DNA of 64,000 bases from NCBI GenBank assembly GCA_048594975.1, contig JBMDXQ010000088.1, positions 22,389 through 86,388 of the forward strand. The letters run 5' to 3'. Numbering within the stretch: the first letter of the stretch is position 1; the number at the start of each line of letters is the position of its first letter. A model generated the notes under the pieces. The model saw nothing but the letters and a program-made list of their open reading frames with translations, searched no databases and was not told where the DNA came from. This DNA comes from JBMDXB01 sp048594975 (GTDB lineage: Bacteria > Acidobacteriota > Vicinamibacteria > Vicinamibacterales > 2-12-FULL-66-21). Made by a program: the position numbers and the translations under genes. Shown in pieces: positions 1 through 7,899 of this stretch.

Positions 1-1
1 G

Positions 2-892
2 CACCAGGAGACGCTCCTCTACATGTGGCACCGCCTGCCATTCGAGGAGAAGCGGAAGCCGGCCGGGTACTCGCCTCGGGTGGACGGGCGGGTGCCAGCT
101 CCCGAACGTGTCGGTGTGCCCGGCGGACGGGCCACCCTCGGCGTGGATGAGACCGCCGTTCCGTTCGGGTGGGACAACGAGCGTCCGGGCCATACCGTGG
201 ACGTGCCGCCGTTCTCGATCGACCGTCACGACGTGACGAACGCCGCCTTCCTCGGGTTCGTGGAGGCGGGCGGATACGCGGACCGGCAATGGTGGCGGCC
301 CGACGACTGGGCGTGGATCCGGCAGGAGCGGATCACGCATCCGCTTTTCTGGGAGCAGCACGACGGTCGCTGGTACTGGCGGGGCATGTTCGAGTTGATC
401 CCGCTGCCCCTCTCGTGGCCGGTGTACGTCAGCTTCGCCGAGGCGAGCGCGTTCTGCCGGTGGCGTGGCGTACGGCTGCCGACGGAAGCGGAGTTCCAGC
501 GCGCCGCGTACGGGACGCCGCAGGGCGCCGAGCGCCGCTACCCCTGGGGCGACACGGAACCAGGGAGCGGCCGTGGCGTTTTCGATTTCACGAGCTGGGA
601 CCCCGAGCCAGCGGGGACTCATCCGCAGGGCGGCAGCGCGTGGGGGGTGGACGATCTCGTCGGCAACGGCTGGGAGTGGACGAGCACGCCGTTCGCGCCG
701 TTCCCCGGCTTCGAACCTCTGCCCTCGTATCCCGAGTACTCGGCGGATTTCTTCGACGAGGAGCACTTCGTCATAAAGGGCGCATCGCCGGCGACGGCCC
801 GGGAGCTGCTGCGCCCGAGCTTCCGCAACTGGTTCCGGGCGCGGTATCCCTACCTCTATGCGACGTTTCGCGGCGCACAGGACGCTCGATGA
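2..892 (+). CDS. egtB: Ergothioneine biosynthesis protein EgtB (5' end outside window)
   Basis: EgtB is the non-haem iron oxygenase that joins N-alpha-trimethylhistidine to a thiol donor to make the sulfoxide precursor of ergothioneine. The reading frame is already open at base 2 and the first visible residues, HQETLLYMWHRLP, match the end of the DinB-like iron-binding domain (HxxxHQE motif), so the start codon and the earlier iron ligands lie to the left. The rest is the FGE-sulfatase-type domain (from about visible residue 45), with GNGWEWTSTPF and a FIKGASP-like block near the C-terminus. The stop overlaps the start of egtD (ATGA), so the two are translationally coupled. No other egt gene is visible, and the thiol donor cannot be told from this part. 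Confidence 0.92.
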   Translation, partial: HQETLLYMWHRLPFEEKRKPAGYSPRVDGRVPAPERVGVPGGRATLGVDETAVPFGWDNERPGHTVDVPPFSIDRHDVTNAAFLGFVEAGGYADRQWWRPDDWAWIRQERITHPLFWEQHDGRWYWRGMFELIPLPLSWPVYVSFAEASAFCRWRGVRLPTEAEFQRAAYGTPQGAERRYPWGDTEPGSGRGVFDFTSWDPEPAGTHPQGGSAWGVDDLVGNGWEWTSTPFAPFPGFEPLPSYPEYSADFFDEEHFVIKGASPATARELLRPSFRNWFRARYPYLYATFRGAQDAR

Positions 893-1878
893 GACGTGGA
901 CGCGCGACATTCCTTCGTCCCGGGGAGCAGACGGCGCAACGCGCGCAGTTCGCCGCCGACGTCCAGTACTACCTGACGCAGCGTCCGCGGCAGCTGCCTT
1001 CGCGCTATCTCTACGATTCGCTCGGGTCGGCGCTCTTCGAGGCGATCTGCCGGCTTCCTTGGTACCGCATCACCCGCGCCGAGGAGCGCCTGCTCGCCGG
1101 GCACGGCGCCGCCGCCCTGCGCCGCGTCGCCCCCCTCTCGGCGATCGTGGAGCTCGGGTCGGGCAGCGGCGAAAAACTCAGGATCCTGCTCGGGCAGGGC
1201 AGCGCACGGACCTCGCCGCTGGACGTCCACCTGGTGGACGTCTCGTCCAGCGCGCTCGAAACCTCGGCGCGCGCGCTCGAATCCGCGGAGGAGGTGCGGG
1301 TCACGACCCACCAGTCGTCCTACGAGGAAGGGTTGCGCGACGTCCGCGAGCATCTCGAGGGTGACGGTCGTACGCTGGTACTGTTTCTGGGGTCGAACAT
1401 CGGCAACTACGATCCGCCCGGCGCCAACGCCCTGCTGCGCGGCATTCGCAGCCATCTCGGCGCGGGAGACGCGCTCCTGCTCGGCGCGGATCTGGTGAAG
1501 TCGGAGCGCGAGCTGCTGCTCGCCTACGACGACCCGCTGGGCGTGACCGCCGCCTTCAACCGCAACCTGCTCGTCCGCCTCAACCGCGAACTCGGCGGCA
1601 ACATCGACGTCGGGGCGTTCGCGCACCAGGCGGTCTGGAACGCCGCAGAGTCGCGCATCGAAATGCACCTGGTTGCGCGATCGCGGCAGGAGGTCCGCGT
1701 CGAGGCGGCGCAGCTCGCGTTCACCATGGAGCCGGGCGAGCGCATCTGGACCGAGAGCTCCTACAAGTACCGGCCCGAGGATGTCGCGCGGCTCGTCGAC
1801 GCTGCGGGATTCTGCGTCGCCGAGCAGTGGGTGGAGACCGAGGATCGGTTCGCGCTGACGCTCGCCGAAGCGGTCTGA
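889..1878 (+). CDS. egtD: L-histidine N(alpha)-methyltransferase EgtD
   Basis: EgtD is the SAM-dependent enzyme that trimethylates the alpha-amino group of histidine to hercynine, the first step of ergothioneine synthesis. The 329-residue product matches the family length. It has a glycine-rich SAM site VELGSGSGEK (about residue 87 on), the FLGSNIGNYDP block (about residue 165), AYDDPLGVTAAFNRN and the C-terminal ESSYKY segment that shape the histidine pocket. The ATG at 889 overlaps the egtB stop by four bases; longer upstream frames run antiparallel to egtB sense and are ignored. A cytosolic two-gene egtBD unit is implied. The assignment is firm. Confidence 0.95.
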   Translation: MRRGRATFLRPGEQTAQRAQFAADVQYYLTQRPRQLPSRYLYDSLGSALFEAICRLPWYRITRAEERLLAGHGAAALRRVAPLSAIVELGSGSGEKLRILLGQGSARTSPLDVHLVDVSSSALETSARALESAEEVRVTTHQSSYEEGLRDVREHLEGDGRTLVLFLGSNIGNYDPPGANALLRGIRSHLGAGDALLLGADLVKSERELLLAYDDPLGVTAAFNRNLLVRLNRELGGNIDVGAFAHQAVWNAAESRIEMHLVARSRQEVRVEAAQLAFTMEPGERIWTESSYKYRPEDVARLVDAAGFCVAEQWVETEDRFALTLAEAV

Positions 1879-1886
1879 TCGTCCAA

Positions 1887-2153
1887 TCAGAATCCGCTGA
1901 ACACGTCGTCGGGAAAGCAGTACAGCCAGCGCTCGCCTGGTTCGGCGGACGAGATCACGGGATGATGCTCCGCGCGCGCGTGCCGGCTGGCATGCCGGTT
2001 GGGTGACGAGTCGCAGCACAGGGTCACGCCGCACGTCTGGCACGTCCGCAGATGGACCCACCGATCGCCCGTCTTCACGCACTCCTCGCACTGGCGGGCG
2101 CGCGCCGTCCTGACCTCGACGACGGCGTCGATGTGCGCGCAGGTGTCTGTCAT
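1887..2153 (-). CDS. UBP-type zinc finger domain protein
   Basis: An 88-residue protein made almost wholly of a ZnF-UBP fold. It carries the ordered metal ligands CAH near the N-terminus, then CEEC, CQTC, a further C, and the H..H pairs in NRHASRHARAEHH. In eukaryotes this domain binds the free C-terminus of ubiquitin; the bacterial stand-alone copies have no settled function. The start is set at the internal ATG (2153), preceded by a GAGG-like ribosome site, rather than the longer GTG/TTG-type extension. It converges on egtD and is divergent from the ABC transporter beginning at 2177, so the two share a 23-bp control region. Confidence 0.85.
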   Translation of the reverse strand: MTDTCAHIDAVVEVRTARARQCEECVKTGDRWVHLRTCQTCGVTLCCDSSPNRHASRHARAEHHPVISSAEPGERWLYCFPDDVFSGF

Positions 2154-2176
2154 AATCCTCACGCTATCACGCGCCG

Positions 2177-2935
2177 ATGCACGGCACACCCGTCCGATTC
2201 GAGGAGGTGGAATTCCGCCACGGCGGCCGGCCGCCGGTGCTCAGGCGACTCACCCTGTCGGTGGACGAGGCGGAGACGGTCGCGCTCGTTGGCCGGAGCG
2301 GCGCGGGGAAGAGCACGCTCCTCAAGCTCGTCAACCGGCTGCTGACGCCGTCGGCCGGCCGCGTCATCGTCGAAGGCCGCGACACCCGCGAGTGGGACCC
2401 GATCCGGCTGAGACGCCGGGTGGGGTACGTGATCCAGGACGTGGGGCTGTTCCCGCACATGACGGTCGCGGAGAACGTCGCCGTGGTACCGCGGCTCGAG
2501 GGCTGGCCGGACGCACGCGTGACCGAGCGCACGCGGGAGCTGCTCGACCTTGTCGGCCTCCCGGCCGCCGAGTACGGCACGCGGCGGCCGCACGAGCTGT
2601 CCGGCGGGCAGCGACAGCGGGTGGGCGTGGCGCGTGCCCTGGCGATCGACCCGCCGATCCTCCTGATGGACGAGCCGTTCGGCGCGCTCGACCCGTTGAC
2701 GCGCAGCGAGGTACGGCGCGAATTCACTCGCCTCGCACAGCGCCTGCGCACCACGGTGCTGGTGGTCACGCACGACATCGGAGAGGCCTTCGCGCTCGGC
2801 GGCCGCGTGGGCGTGCTCGACGCGGGCGAGCTGATCGCGTTCGATACGCCATCACGGATTGGCGGGTCGAAGGACGCGCGCGTCCGGTCGCTCGTCGAGA
2901 CGCTGCCGGCAGTGCGCGCGGCGAGCGAGCACTGA
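2177..2935 (+). CDS. Osmoprotectant/betaine-type ABC transporter ATP-binding protein
   Basis: ATPase subunit of an OpuC/ProV-like importer for quaternary ammonium compounds. It has Walker A GRSGAGKST (about residues 39-47), a Q-loop in GYVIQDVGLFPHMT, the LSGGQRQRV signature (about 141) and Walker B ILLMDEPFGALDP (about 161). At 252 residues it lacks the C-terminal CBS pair found in OpuAA/OpuCA, so it probably does not sense ionic strength through CBS domains. Its TGA overlaps the ATG of the next gene (TGATG-type junction, 2933-2937), giving a two-gene transporter operon. The substrate is inferred from the partner's GSKNFTEQ-type binding domain. Confidence 0.92.
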   Translation: MHGTPVRFEEVEFRHGGRPPVLRRLTLSVDEAETVALVGRSGAGKSTLLKLVNRLLTPSAGRVIVEGRDTREWDPIRLRRRVGYVIQDVGLFPHMTVAENVAVVPRLEGWPDARVTERTRELLDLVGLPAAEYGTRRPHELSGGQRQRVGVARALAIDPPILLMDEPFGALDPLTRSEVRREFTRLAQRLRTTVLVVTHDIGEAFALGGRVGVLDAGELIAFDTPSRIGGSKDARVRSLVETLPAVRAASEH

Positions 2936-4464
2936 TGGCCGTCGTCCGATTCTGGCTGTCGCACCGCTCCGAGCTGCTCGGGCTGCTCACGCAGCACGTG
3001 CTGCTGGTGTTCGTGTCCACGGTTGCCGCGATCGCGATCGGGATTCCCGCGGGAATCTTCGCGGCGAGGCGGCCCCGCGTGGGGCGCCTCGTGCTCGTGG
3101 CGGCGAGCGCCGCGCAGACCGTTCCGAGCCTGGCGCTGCTCGGCTTCCTGCTCCCGCTGCCGTTCATCGGCGGCGTCGGTCCGCGAACGGCGCTGGTTGC
3201 GCTGTCGATCTACGCCCTCCTGCCGATCATGCGCACGACCGTGACCGGCATTCGCAATCTCGATCCCAACGTCGTCGAGGCCGGCACGGCGATGGGCATG
3301 ACGCCGCGCCAGCTGCTGTGGCTCGTCGAGCTGCCGCTGGCGCTGCCGTCGATCATCGCCGGCGTCCGGGTGGCGACCGTGATCGGCGTCGGCACCGCCA
3401 CCATCGCCGCGGCGATTGGCGCGGGGGGCCTCGGCGAGTACATCTTCCGCGGCCTGGCCATGGTGGACACGACCACGATCCTGGCGGGCGCGGTGCCGGC
3501 GGCCGCGCTCGCGCTCGCCGCCGATGGGTTGCTTGCCTGGGCGGAGCATCGGGCGCGGCGCGGACACGTCCGCATCGGCGCGCTGGCGCGCGGCGCCGCC
3601 GCCGCCGCGCTCCTGGTCCTGGTCGTCAGTGCCGCCGGGTACGCGCGCGCGACCCACGCGGCCGTGGTCGTGGGGTCCAAAAACTTCACCGAGCAGGTGA
3701 TCCTCGGCGAGCTCGTGGCACAGGCGGTGGAGGCGGAGGGCGGACGCGTCGTCCGGAAGCTGAATCTCGGCGGCACGTTCGTGTGCGATCGCGCGGTGCG
3801 CACCGGCGACCTCGACGTCTACGTCGAATACACCGGGACTGCCGTCACGGCCGTGTTCCACGAGGCGGTGCCGCGCGACTCGCGACAGGCGCTGGCGCGC
3901 GCCCGAGCGCTGTACGCCGCTCAGGGACTCAGCGTGCTGCAGCCGCTTGGCTTCAATAACACCTTTGCGATCCTGGTGCGGCGCCGCGACGCCCAGGCGC
4001 TCGGCCTGCGCACGATCGAGGACCTGCAGCGCGCCATGGCGCACTGGACCCCCGGCTTCGGGTACGAGTTCCTGCAACGCGAGGATGGGTATGCTGGCCT
4101 GGTGCGCACCTACGGGCTGCGGTTCGGATCCGAGCCGCGCGCCATGGACCTCTCGCTCATCTATCGCGCGCTTGCCGACGGCCAGGTGGACGTGATCGCG
4201 GGGGACGCGACCAGCGCGCTCATCGACGCACTCCACCTGACCCACCTGGCCGACAACCGCCAGTATTTCCCGCCCTACGACGCGGTGCCGGTGGTGCGCA
4301 CCGCCGCCCTGCTGCGGGAGCCGGCCATCGGCCGCGCGCTGGAGCGGCTGGCCGGCCGCATCACCGAGCGCGAGATGCGCGCCCTGAATGCCGCCGTCGA
4401 CCTCGAGCGCCGGGACGTGCGGGCGGTCGTGTCGGATTTCCTGGCGCGGGTGCCGCGACCGTGA
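2935..4464 (+). CDS. ABC transporter permease fused to osmoprotectant-binding protein (OpuCB-OpuCC type)
   Basis: A 509-residue fusion. Residues 1-215 or so are a BPD_transp_1 permease with several hydrophobic segments and the EAA-like loop EAGTAMGMTPRQLLW. After a further membrane segment (about 220-240), residues about 244-509 form a periplasmic OpuAC/QAT binding domain beginning VVVGSKNFTEQVILGE and including the typical DLDVYVEYTGTAVTAV. Together with the preceding ATPase this is a complete importer encoded by two genes, with the binding protein tethered to the membrane. Ligand is likely a betaine, choline or related compatible solute; this is a family inference only. The start at 2935 overlaps the upstream stop. 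Confidence 0.92.
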   Translation: MAVVRFWLSHRSELLGLLTQHVLLVFVSTVAAIAIGIPAGIFAARRPRVGRLVLVAASAAQTVPSLALLGFLLPLPFIGGVGPRTALVALSIYALLPIMRTTVTGIRNLDPNVVEAGTAMGMTPRQLLWLVELPLALPSIIAGVRVATVIGVGTATIAAAIGAGGLGEYIFRGLAMVDTTTILAGAVPAAALALAADGLLAWAEHRARRGHVRIGALARGAAAAALLVLVVSAAGYARATHAAVVVGSKNFTEQVILGELVAQAVEAEGGRVVRKLNLGGTFVCDRAVRTGDLDVYVEYTGTAVTAVFHEAVPRDSRQALARARALYAAQGLSVLQPLGFNNTFAILVRRRDAQALGLRTIEDLQRAMAHWTPGFGYEFLQREDGYAGLVRTYGLRFGSEPRAMDLSLIYRALADGQVDVIAGDATSALIDALHLTHLADNRQYFPPYDAVPVVRTAALLREPAIGRALERLAGRITEREMRALNAAVDLERRDVRAVVSDFLARVPRP

Positions 4465-4474
4465 GCGCCTGCGA

Positions 4475-4480
4475 TACAGT
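4475..4480 (+). promoter_or_regulatory. Candidate -10 element (TACAGT) ahead of the DUF5996 gene
   Basis: A TANNNT hexamer ends 11 bp before the ATG at 4492, so transcription would begin within a few bases of the start codon. No convincing -35 or ribosome site is seen. Inference only. Confidence 0.3.
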
Positions 4481-4491
4481 TGCTCCCCGTC

Positions 4492-5385
4492 ATGAATGAC
4501 ACGTGGCCCGCCCTGCCCCTCGACGCCTGGAAGGACACCTATGCCACGCTCCACATGTGGGCGCAGATCGTCGGCAAAATCACTCTCGCCACGGCTCCGC
4601 CGATCAACCATGGCTGGGGCATCGCCTTTCACGTGACCGCCCGCGGCCTGCGTACCCCGCTGCTCTCACACCGGCCGCGAGCGTTCACGATGGAGTTCGA
4701 CTTCATCGAGCACCGGCTGGTGCTCCAGGTGTCGGACGGCACGTCGCGATCGCTGCGGCTCGAACCGCGGTCGGTGGCGGCGTTCTACCACGACGTGCTG
4801 GCGCTGCTGCGCGACGCGGCGCTGCCCGTGAAGATCTGGCCGGTGCCGGTCGAGATCCCGGATCCGGTTCCGTTCGAGCATGACGAGCAGCACCGCTCCT
4901 ACGATCCGGAGTACGTGCAGCGCTTCTGGCGGATTCTCGTGCAGGTGCAGCAGGTGTTTGCGGCCTCGCGGAGCGGGTTCACCGGCAAGTGCAGCCCGGT
5001 GCATTTCTTCTGGGGCAGCTTCGATCTCGCGGTCACCCGGTTCTCCGGCCGGCCGGCGCCGCCGCGCGACGGCCCCGTCTTCATGCGCGACGCGTATTCG
5101 CACGAGGTCATCAGCCACGGCTTCTGGCCGGGCAGCGGCCCCATCCTCGAGCCGGCCTTCTATGGCTATGCCGTCCCCGAGCCCGCAGGGCTGACGGAGG
5201 CGCGGGTGCAACCGGAAGCGGCCTACTATCATCGCGATCTCGCCGAGTTCATCCTCCCGTACGACGCGGTGCGCACTTCCGCGGCGCCGGAACAGGCGAT
5301 CGCGCAGTTCCTCGACAGCACGTACACTGCGGCGGCGACGCTGGCGCGCTGGGATCGCGCGGCCCTCGAGCGTCACCCGGGTTGA
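4492..5385 (+). CDS. DUF5996 family protein
   Basis: A 297-residue protein whose opening WPALPLDAWKDTYATLHMW and the phrases GKCSPVHFFWGSFDLA and SHEVISHGFWPG are typical of DUF5996, a family with no known function. There is no signal peptide or membrane segment, so it should be cytosolic. The start is the ATG at 4492 rather than a TTG four codons earlier. It stands alone after the transporter genes, only 27 bp downstream of them, but a -10-like hexamer lies directly before its start. A remnant of an antiporter gene follows in the same reading frame immediately after the stop. Confidence 0.88.
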   Translation: MNDTWPALPLDAWKDTYATLHMWAQIVGKITLATAPPINHGWGIAFHVTARGLRTPLLSHRPRAFTMEFDFIEHRLVLQVSDGTSRSLRLEPRSVAAFYHDVLALLRDAALPVKIWPVPVEIPDPVPFEHDEQHRSYDPEYVQRFWRILVQVQQVFAASRSGFTGKCSPVHFFWGSFDLAVTRFSGRPAPPRDGPVFMRDAYSHEVISHGFWPGSGPILEPAFYGYAVPEPAGLTEARVQPEAAYYHRDLAEFILPYDAVRTSAAPEQAIAQFLDSTYTAAATLARWDRAALERHPG

Positions 5386-5397
5386 CGGGCGCGGGCG

Positions 5398-6054
5398 AAC
5401 ATTCCGGGGCTGCGTTCACGCCTGTTCCTCGTCGATCGACTGATCCTGCTCGGCGGTGCCCTGCTCATCATCGGAATCGTCTCGAGCAAGTTCTCGACCC
5501 GCCTGGGACTGCCCGTCCTGGTGCTGTTTCTCGCCGTGGGCCTGGCCGTTCCGCTACACCTGGGCAGAACAGGTGCAATCGCGTGGGTGGGACTGAAGGG
5601 GGCCGTGCCGATTATCCTGGCGACGTTTCCACTCATGTACGGAATCCCCGAGGGGCGGGCGATCTTCAACGTGGTCTTCTTCGTCGTGCTCGTGTCCGCC
5701 ATCCTGCAGGGCTGGACGCTCCCGATGCTGGCAACACGGCTGCACCTCCAGCAGCCCCAGCCTGCAACGCCCGCGTCTTCCTCGAGCTCATGTCCTCCGC
5801 GACGTCAACGCGGACATCGTCGACTATCCCGTGCCGCCGTCGTCTCCGCTGGTGGAGCAGACGGTCGAGGAGCTGCGCCTGCCGGAAGGCGCCATCCTGG
5901 CGATGATCTCGCGCGGCACCCGGCTGATCGCGCCGCGCGGGTCGACGCGGCTCCAGCCGAACGACCACCTGTTCGTCATCGCCTCGGAGGGGCGCCGCCG
6001 CGCGATCGACGGGGCGCTCGACCTCGGAGGGTGGCCGGACGCCTTGGATCGTCC
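5398..6054 (+). pseudogene. Decayed K+/H+ antiporter (NhaP2/CvrA-like) with large internal deletion
   Basis: Frame 1 opens without any start codon and reads the first membrane segment of a cell-volume-type potassium/proton antiporter (VDRLILLGGALLIIGIVSSK, then LPVLVLFLAVG). It then passes at about 5550 without a break straight into the last membrane segments (IAWVGLKGAVPIILATFPLM, NVVFFVVLVSAILQGWTLP). About ten helices that intact family members have between these blocks are absent. Near 5770-5810 the frame is lost, and the C-terminal TrkA_C domain continues in frame 2 (from VNADIVDYPVPP to EGRRRAIDGAL). No start, a missing core and a frameshift together show a pseudogene. Homology is judged from recall of the family. 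Confidence 0.8.
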
Positions 6055-6112
6055 CGACGAATCGAGCAGCAGCGCGGCCGTTCGCCGCCGGCGATCCGCT
6101 CGAGGGTGTCAC

Positions 6113-6778
6113 TCACTCCCGGGGCCCATGCAGCAGATCTCGCAACCCGGCGAGGTCGCGGACGTAATACGTGGCATTCGTGCCGCGAGTCACGCCGGGA
6201 CGGAGGATCTGGACCGTTGGTATCCCCAGCCGGTTGCCTGCCTCGATCTCCGACTCCGGTGTGTCGCCGACGACGAGCACGCTTCCCGGATGCAGCCGGT
6301 GGCGTTCGAGGATCTCCTGGAAGATCTTCTCCTTGCCCTTCCGGCCCGGCTCGTCGATCGCATCGACGTAAACTCCAGCGACGGTCCCCCTCAGGTCCAG
6401 CGCATCGACCTTGCTCTCCTGGAGCCTGCGGAACCCCGACGTGACCACGAACTGCATGACGCGCAGTTCCGCCAAAAGGGGAAGATCCGGGTAGCCCTGC
6501 ATCGGCGCAGCGATCGTGAGCTGCCGACCGACCTCCCATCCTGCCGCGAGCATCTCGGCGGAAAACCCGTACTTCCAAGCCACCGCATCGAGGGGCATTC
6601 GCCACGCATCGGCAAGTGCCCGTTCGAGCGAGGCTTCGGGCACCGTGCCGTCGTTGGCGTCCCTGATGGCGGCGAACATCGATTCGTACAATTCGCGTCC
6701 GACCTCGTCGGCGGCAGCGAGACAGTTATCGAGGTCGAGCACGACCGCCTTGATGACGCGATCGAGCGTTCCGTCCAT
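6113..6778 (-). CDS. HAD family hydrolase
   Basis: A 221-residue haloacid dehalogenase-type phosphatase. Motif I is VVLDLDNCL near the N-terminus (nucleophile Asp and acid/base Asp), motif II is the threonine in FVVTSGFRRL, a lysine lies in GRKGKEKIF, and motif IV is VVGDTPESEIEAG. The helical cap between motifs I and II puts it with C1-cap phosphatases such as phosphoglycolate or nucleotide phosphatases; the substrate is unknown. The start is taken at ATG 6778 (MDGTLDRVIKAV) because the preceding 36 codons are arginine-rich and not HAD-like. It is convergent with the antiporter remnant and 22 bp downstream of the DUF1801 gene, possibly co-transcribed. Confidence 0.85.
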   Translation of the reverse strand: MDGTLDRVIKAVVLDLDNCLAAADEVGRELYESMFAAIRDANDGTVPEASLERALADAWRMPLDAVAWKYGFSAEMLAAGWEVGRQLTIAAPMQGYPDLPLLAELRVMQFVVTSGFRRLQESKVDALDLRGTVAGVYVDAIDEPGRKGKEKIFQEILERHRLHPGSVLVVGDTPESEIEAGNRLGIPTVQILRPGVTRGTNATYYVRDLAGLRDLLHGPRE

Positions 6779-6800
6779 GTCCAGGGCGCAGGGCTGAACG

Positions 6801-7247
6801 TCAACGACTCTTCGCGCGTCGTTGCGCTTTCCGCCCGGGCTTCGCCTTTCTCGAAGCCGTTCTCGTAGCGGCGCTCGCCAGGGCACCCTCCCTGGCTTCC
6901 GCGGCGCGCAGCTTCGCGAGGCTGGCGATCAGCCGGCTCGGGACGGCTTCAGCATAGGAAAATCGGATGGTTGCCTTGCTGTGCAGCAACCCGGCGAGCT
7001 CCCGCCCGAGTGCGCCGACGACGCGCGCGGTGGCGGGGTAGATGGAGTAGTGATGCTGATAGCCGGCAAAGTAGAGCACCATCCGCCCATCGAGCCTGTA
7101 GACCGGCATCCGGTACGAGATTCCCTCGACGGCGCCGGGCAGCGCCTTGCGAATCGTGGCGCGCACGCGCCCGAGCACCGCCCGCGCCGCGGCCGGTTGT
7201 GCAGCGAGGTACTCGTCGACGGACCGCGGGTTCGTCCTGGCTCTCAT
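6801..7247 (-). CDS. DUF1801 domain-containing protein
   Basis: A 148-residue protein with the DUF1801 fold (iron-chaperone-like, YdhG/YdeI group). SVDEYLAAQP opens the domain, GISYRMPVYRLDGRMVLYFAGYQHHYSIYP is its centre and KATIRFSYAEAVP lies near the end. The last 35 residues are a Lys/Arg-rich tail (RTASRKAKPGRKAQRRAKSR) that suggests nucleic-acid contact or a loose basic extension. The ATG at 7247 follows a GTG one codon earlier and either could start. Its biochemical role is not established in the family. Confidence 0.85.
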   Translation of the reverse strand: MRARTNPRSVDEYLAAQPAAARAVLGRVRATIRKALPGAVEGISYRMPVYRLDGRMVLYFAGYQHHYSIYPATARVVGALGRELAGLLHSKATIRFSYAEAVPSRLIASLAKLRAAEAREGALASAATRTASRKAKPGRKAQRRAKSR

Positions 7248-7466
7248 CACGGCTCCTCGATCGAACGCCGCATTCTACTCGGCAGGGATCGTTCTGCAAC
7301 GTCGGGCTGTGGCGTGGATTGGCACTCCGCGAACACCGATCATCCGCCGTCGCGCCAGAGCGCCGTCAAGGATTCGCACGTCTCCGGGCCGAACCAGCGC
7401 GCCGTTGTGACTGCGGAAGGCGGCGCGGACTCTTGCGTCGGAATGTGCGATAGAGTGACCCGTACT

Positions 7467-7865
7467 ATGCCGGTGGCCACTCAACTCAATCTTCCGCTCG
7501 ACAACGAGATCGGCACGCTCGCGGCACTCTGCCGGGCTCTTGCCAACGGTGGCGTGAACCTCCTGGCGATCGCAGCTCCCGAGACCGGCCGCGAGGGTGT
7601 GGGCATCCGCCTCCTGGTCATGAACCGCGATCTGGCCGTGCGCGCCCTGTCGAAGGCAGGGTACCTGTTCTCGGAGGAGCAAGTCCTGTTCGTGGAAGTG
7701 ACCAACCGGCCTGGCGCGCTGGCGAAAGCGGTCGAGAAGCTGGCGAGGGCGCGAGTGAACATCCGCTATGCCTACGCCACCGCGTCGCTACGCGCCAAGA
7801 AGACCGCTGCCGTGATCGCCGTTGCCGAAGAGGATCTCGCGCGAGCCGTCAAGCTGATCGGTTGA
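7467..7865 (+). CDS. Tandem ACT domain protein
   Basis: A 132-residue protein consisting of two ACT domains: the first from VATQLNLPLDNEIGTLAALC, the second from VLFVEVTNRPGALAKAVEKL. ACT pairs bind small ligands, usually amino acids, and here there is no catalytic domain, so it may be a stand-alone sensor or regulator subunit. The ATG at 7467 was chosen because the first ACT domain begins a few residues later; the much longer upstream frame is antisense to DUF1801. A TAGAGT hexamer (7451-7456) sits 10 bp ahead of the start, consistent with a very short leader. The ligand cannot be told from sequence. Confidence 0.85.
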   Translation: MPVATQLNLPLDNEIGTLAALCRALANGGVNLLAIAAPETGREGVGIRLLVMNRDLAVRALSKAGYLFSEEQVLFVEVTNRPGALAKAVEKLARARVNIRYAYATASLRAKKTAAVIAVAEEDLARAVKLIG

Positions 7866-7899
7866 CGGCATTTCAGGGTGCGGCGGCAGGTTGATCACC

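Noticed and set aside
2167..4632. Long minus-strand frame opposite the ABC transporter genes
   Set aside because: It covers two genes and an intergenic region with no motif; the plus-strand genes are coupled by overlap and have full ABC motifs.
5831..6868. Extension of the antiporter C-terminal frame through the HAD gene
   Set aside because: After the TrkA_C domain (about 6054) the frame runs antisense to the HAD phosphatase, which has intact catalytic motifs.
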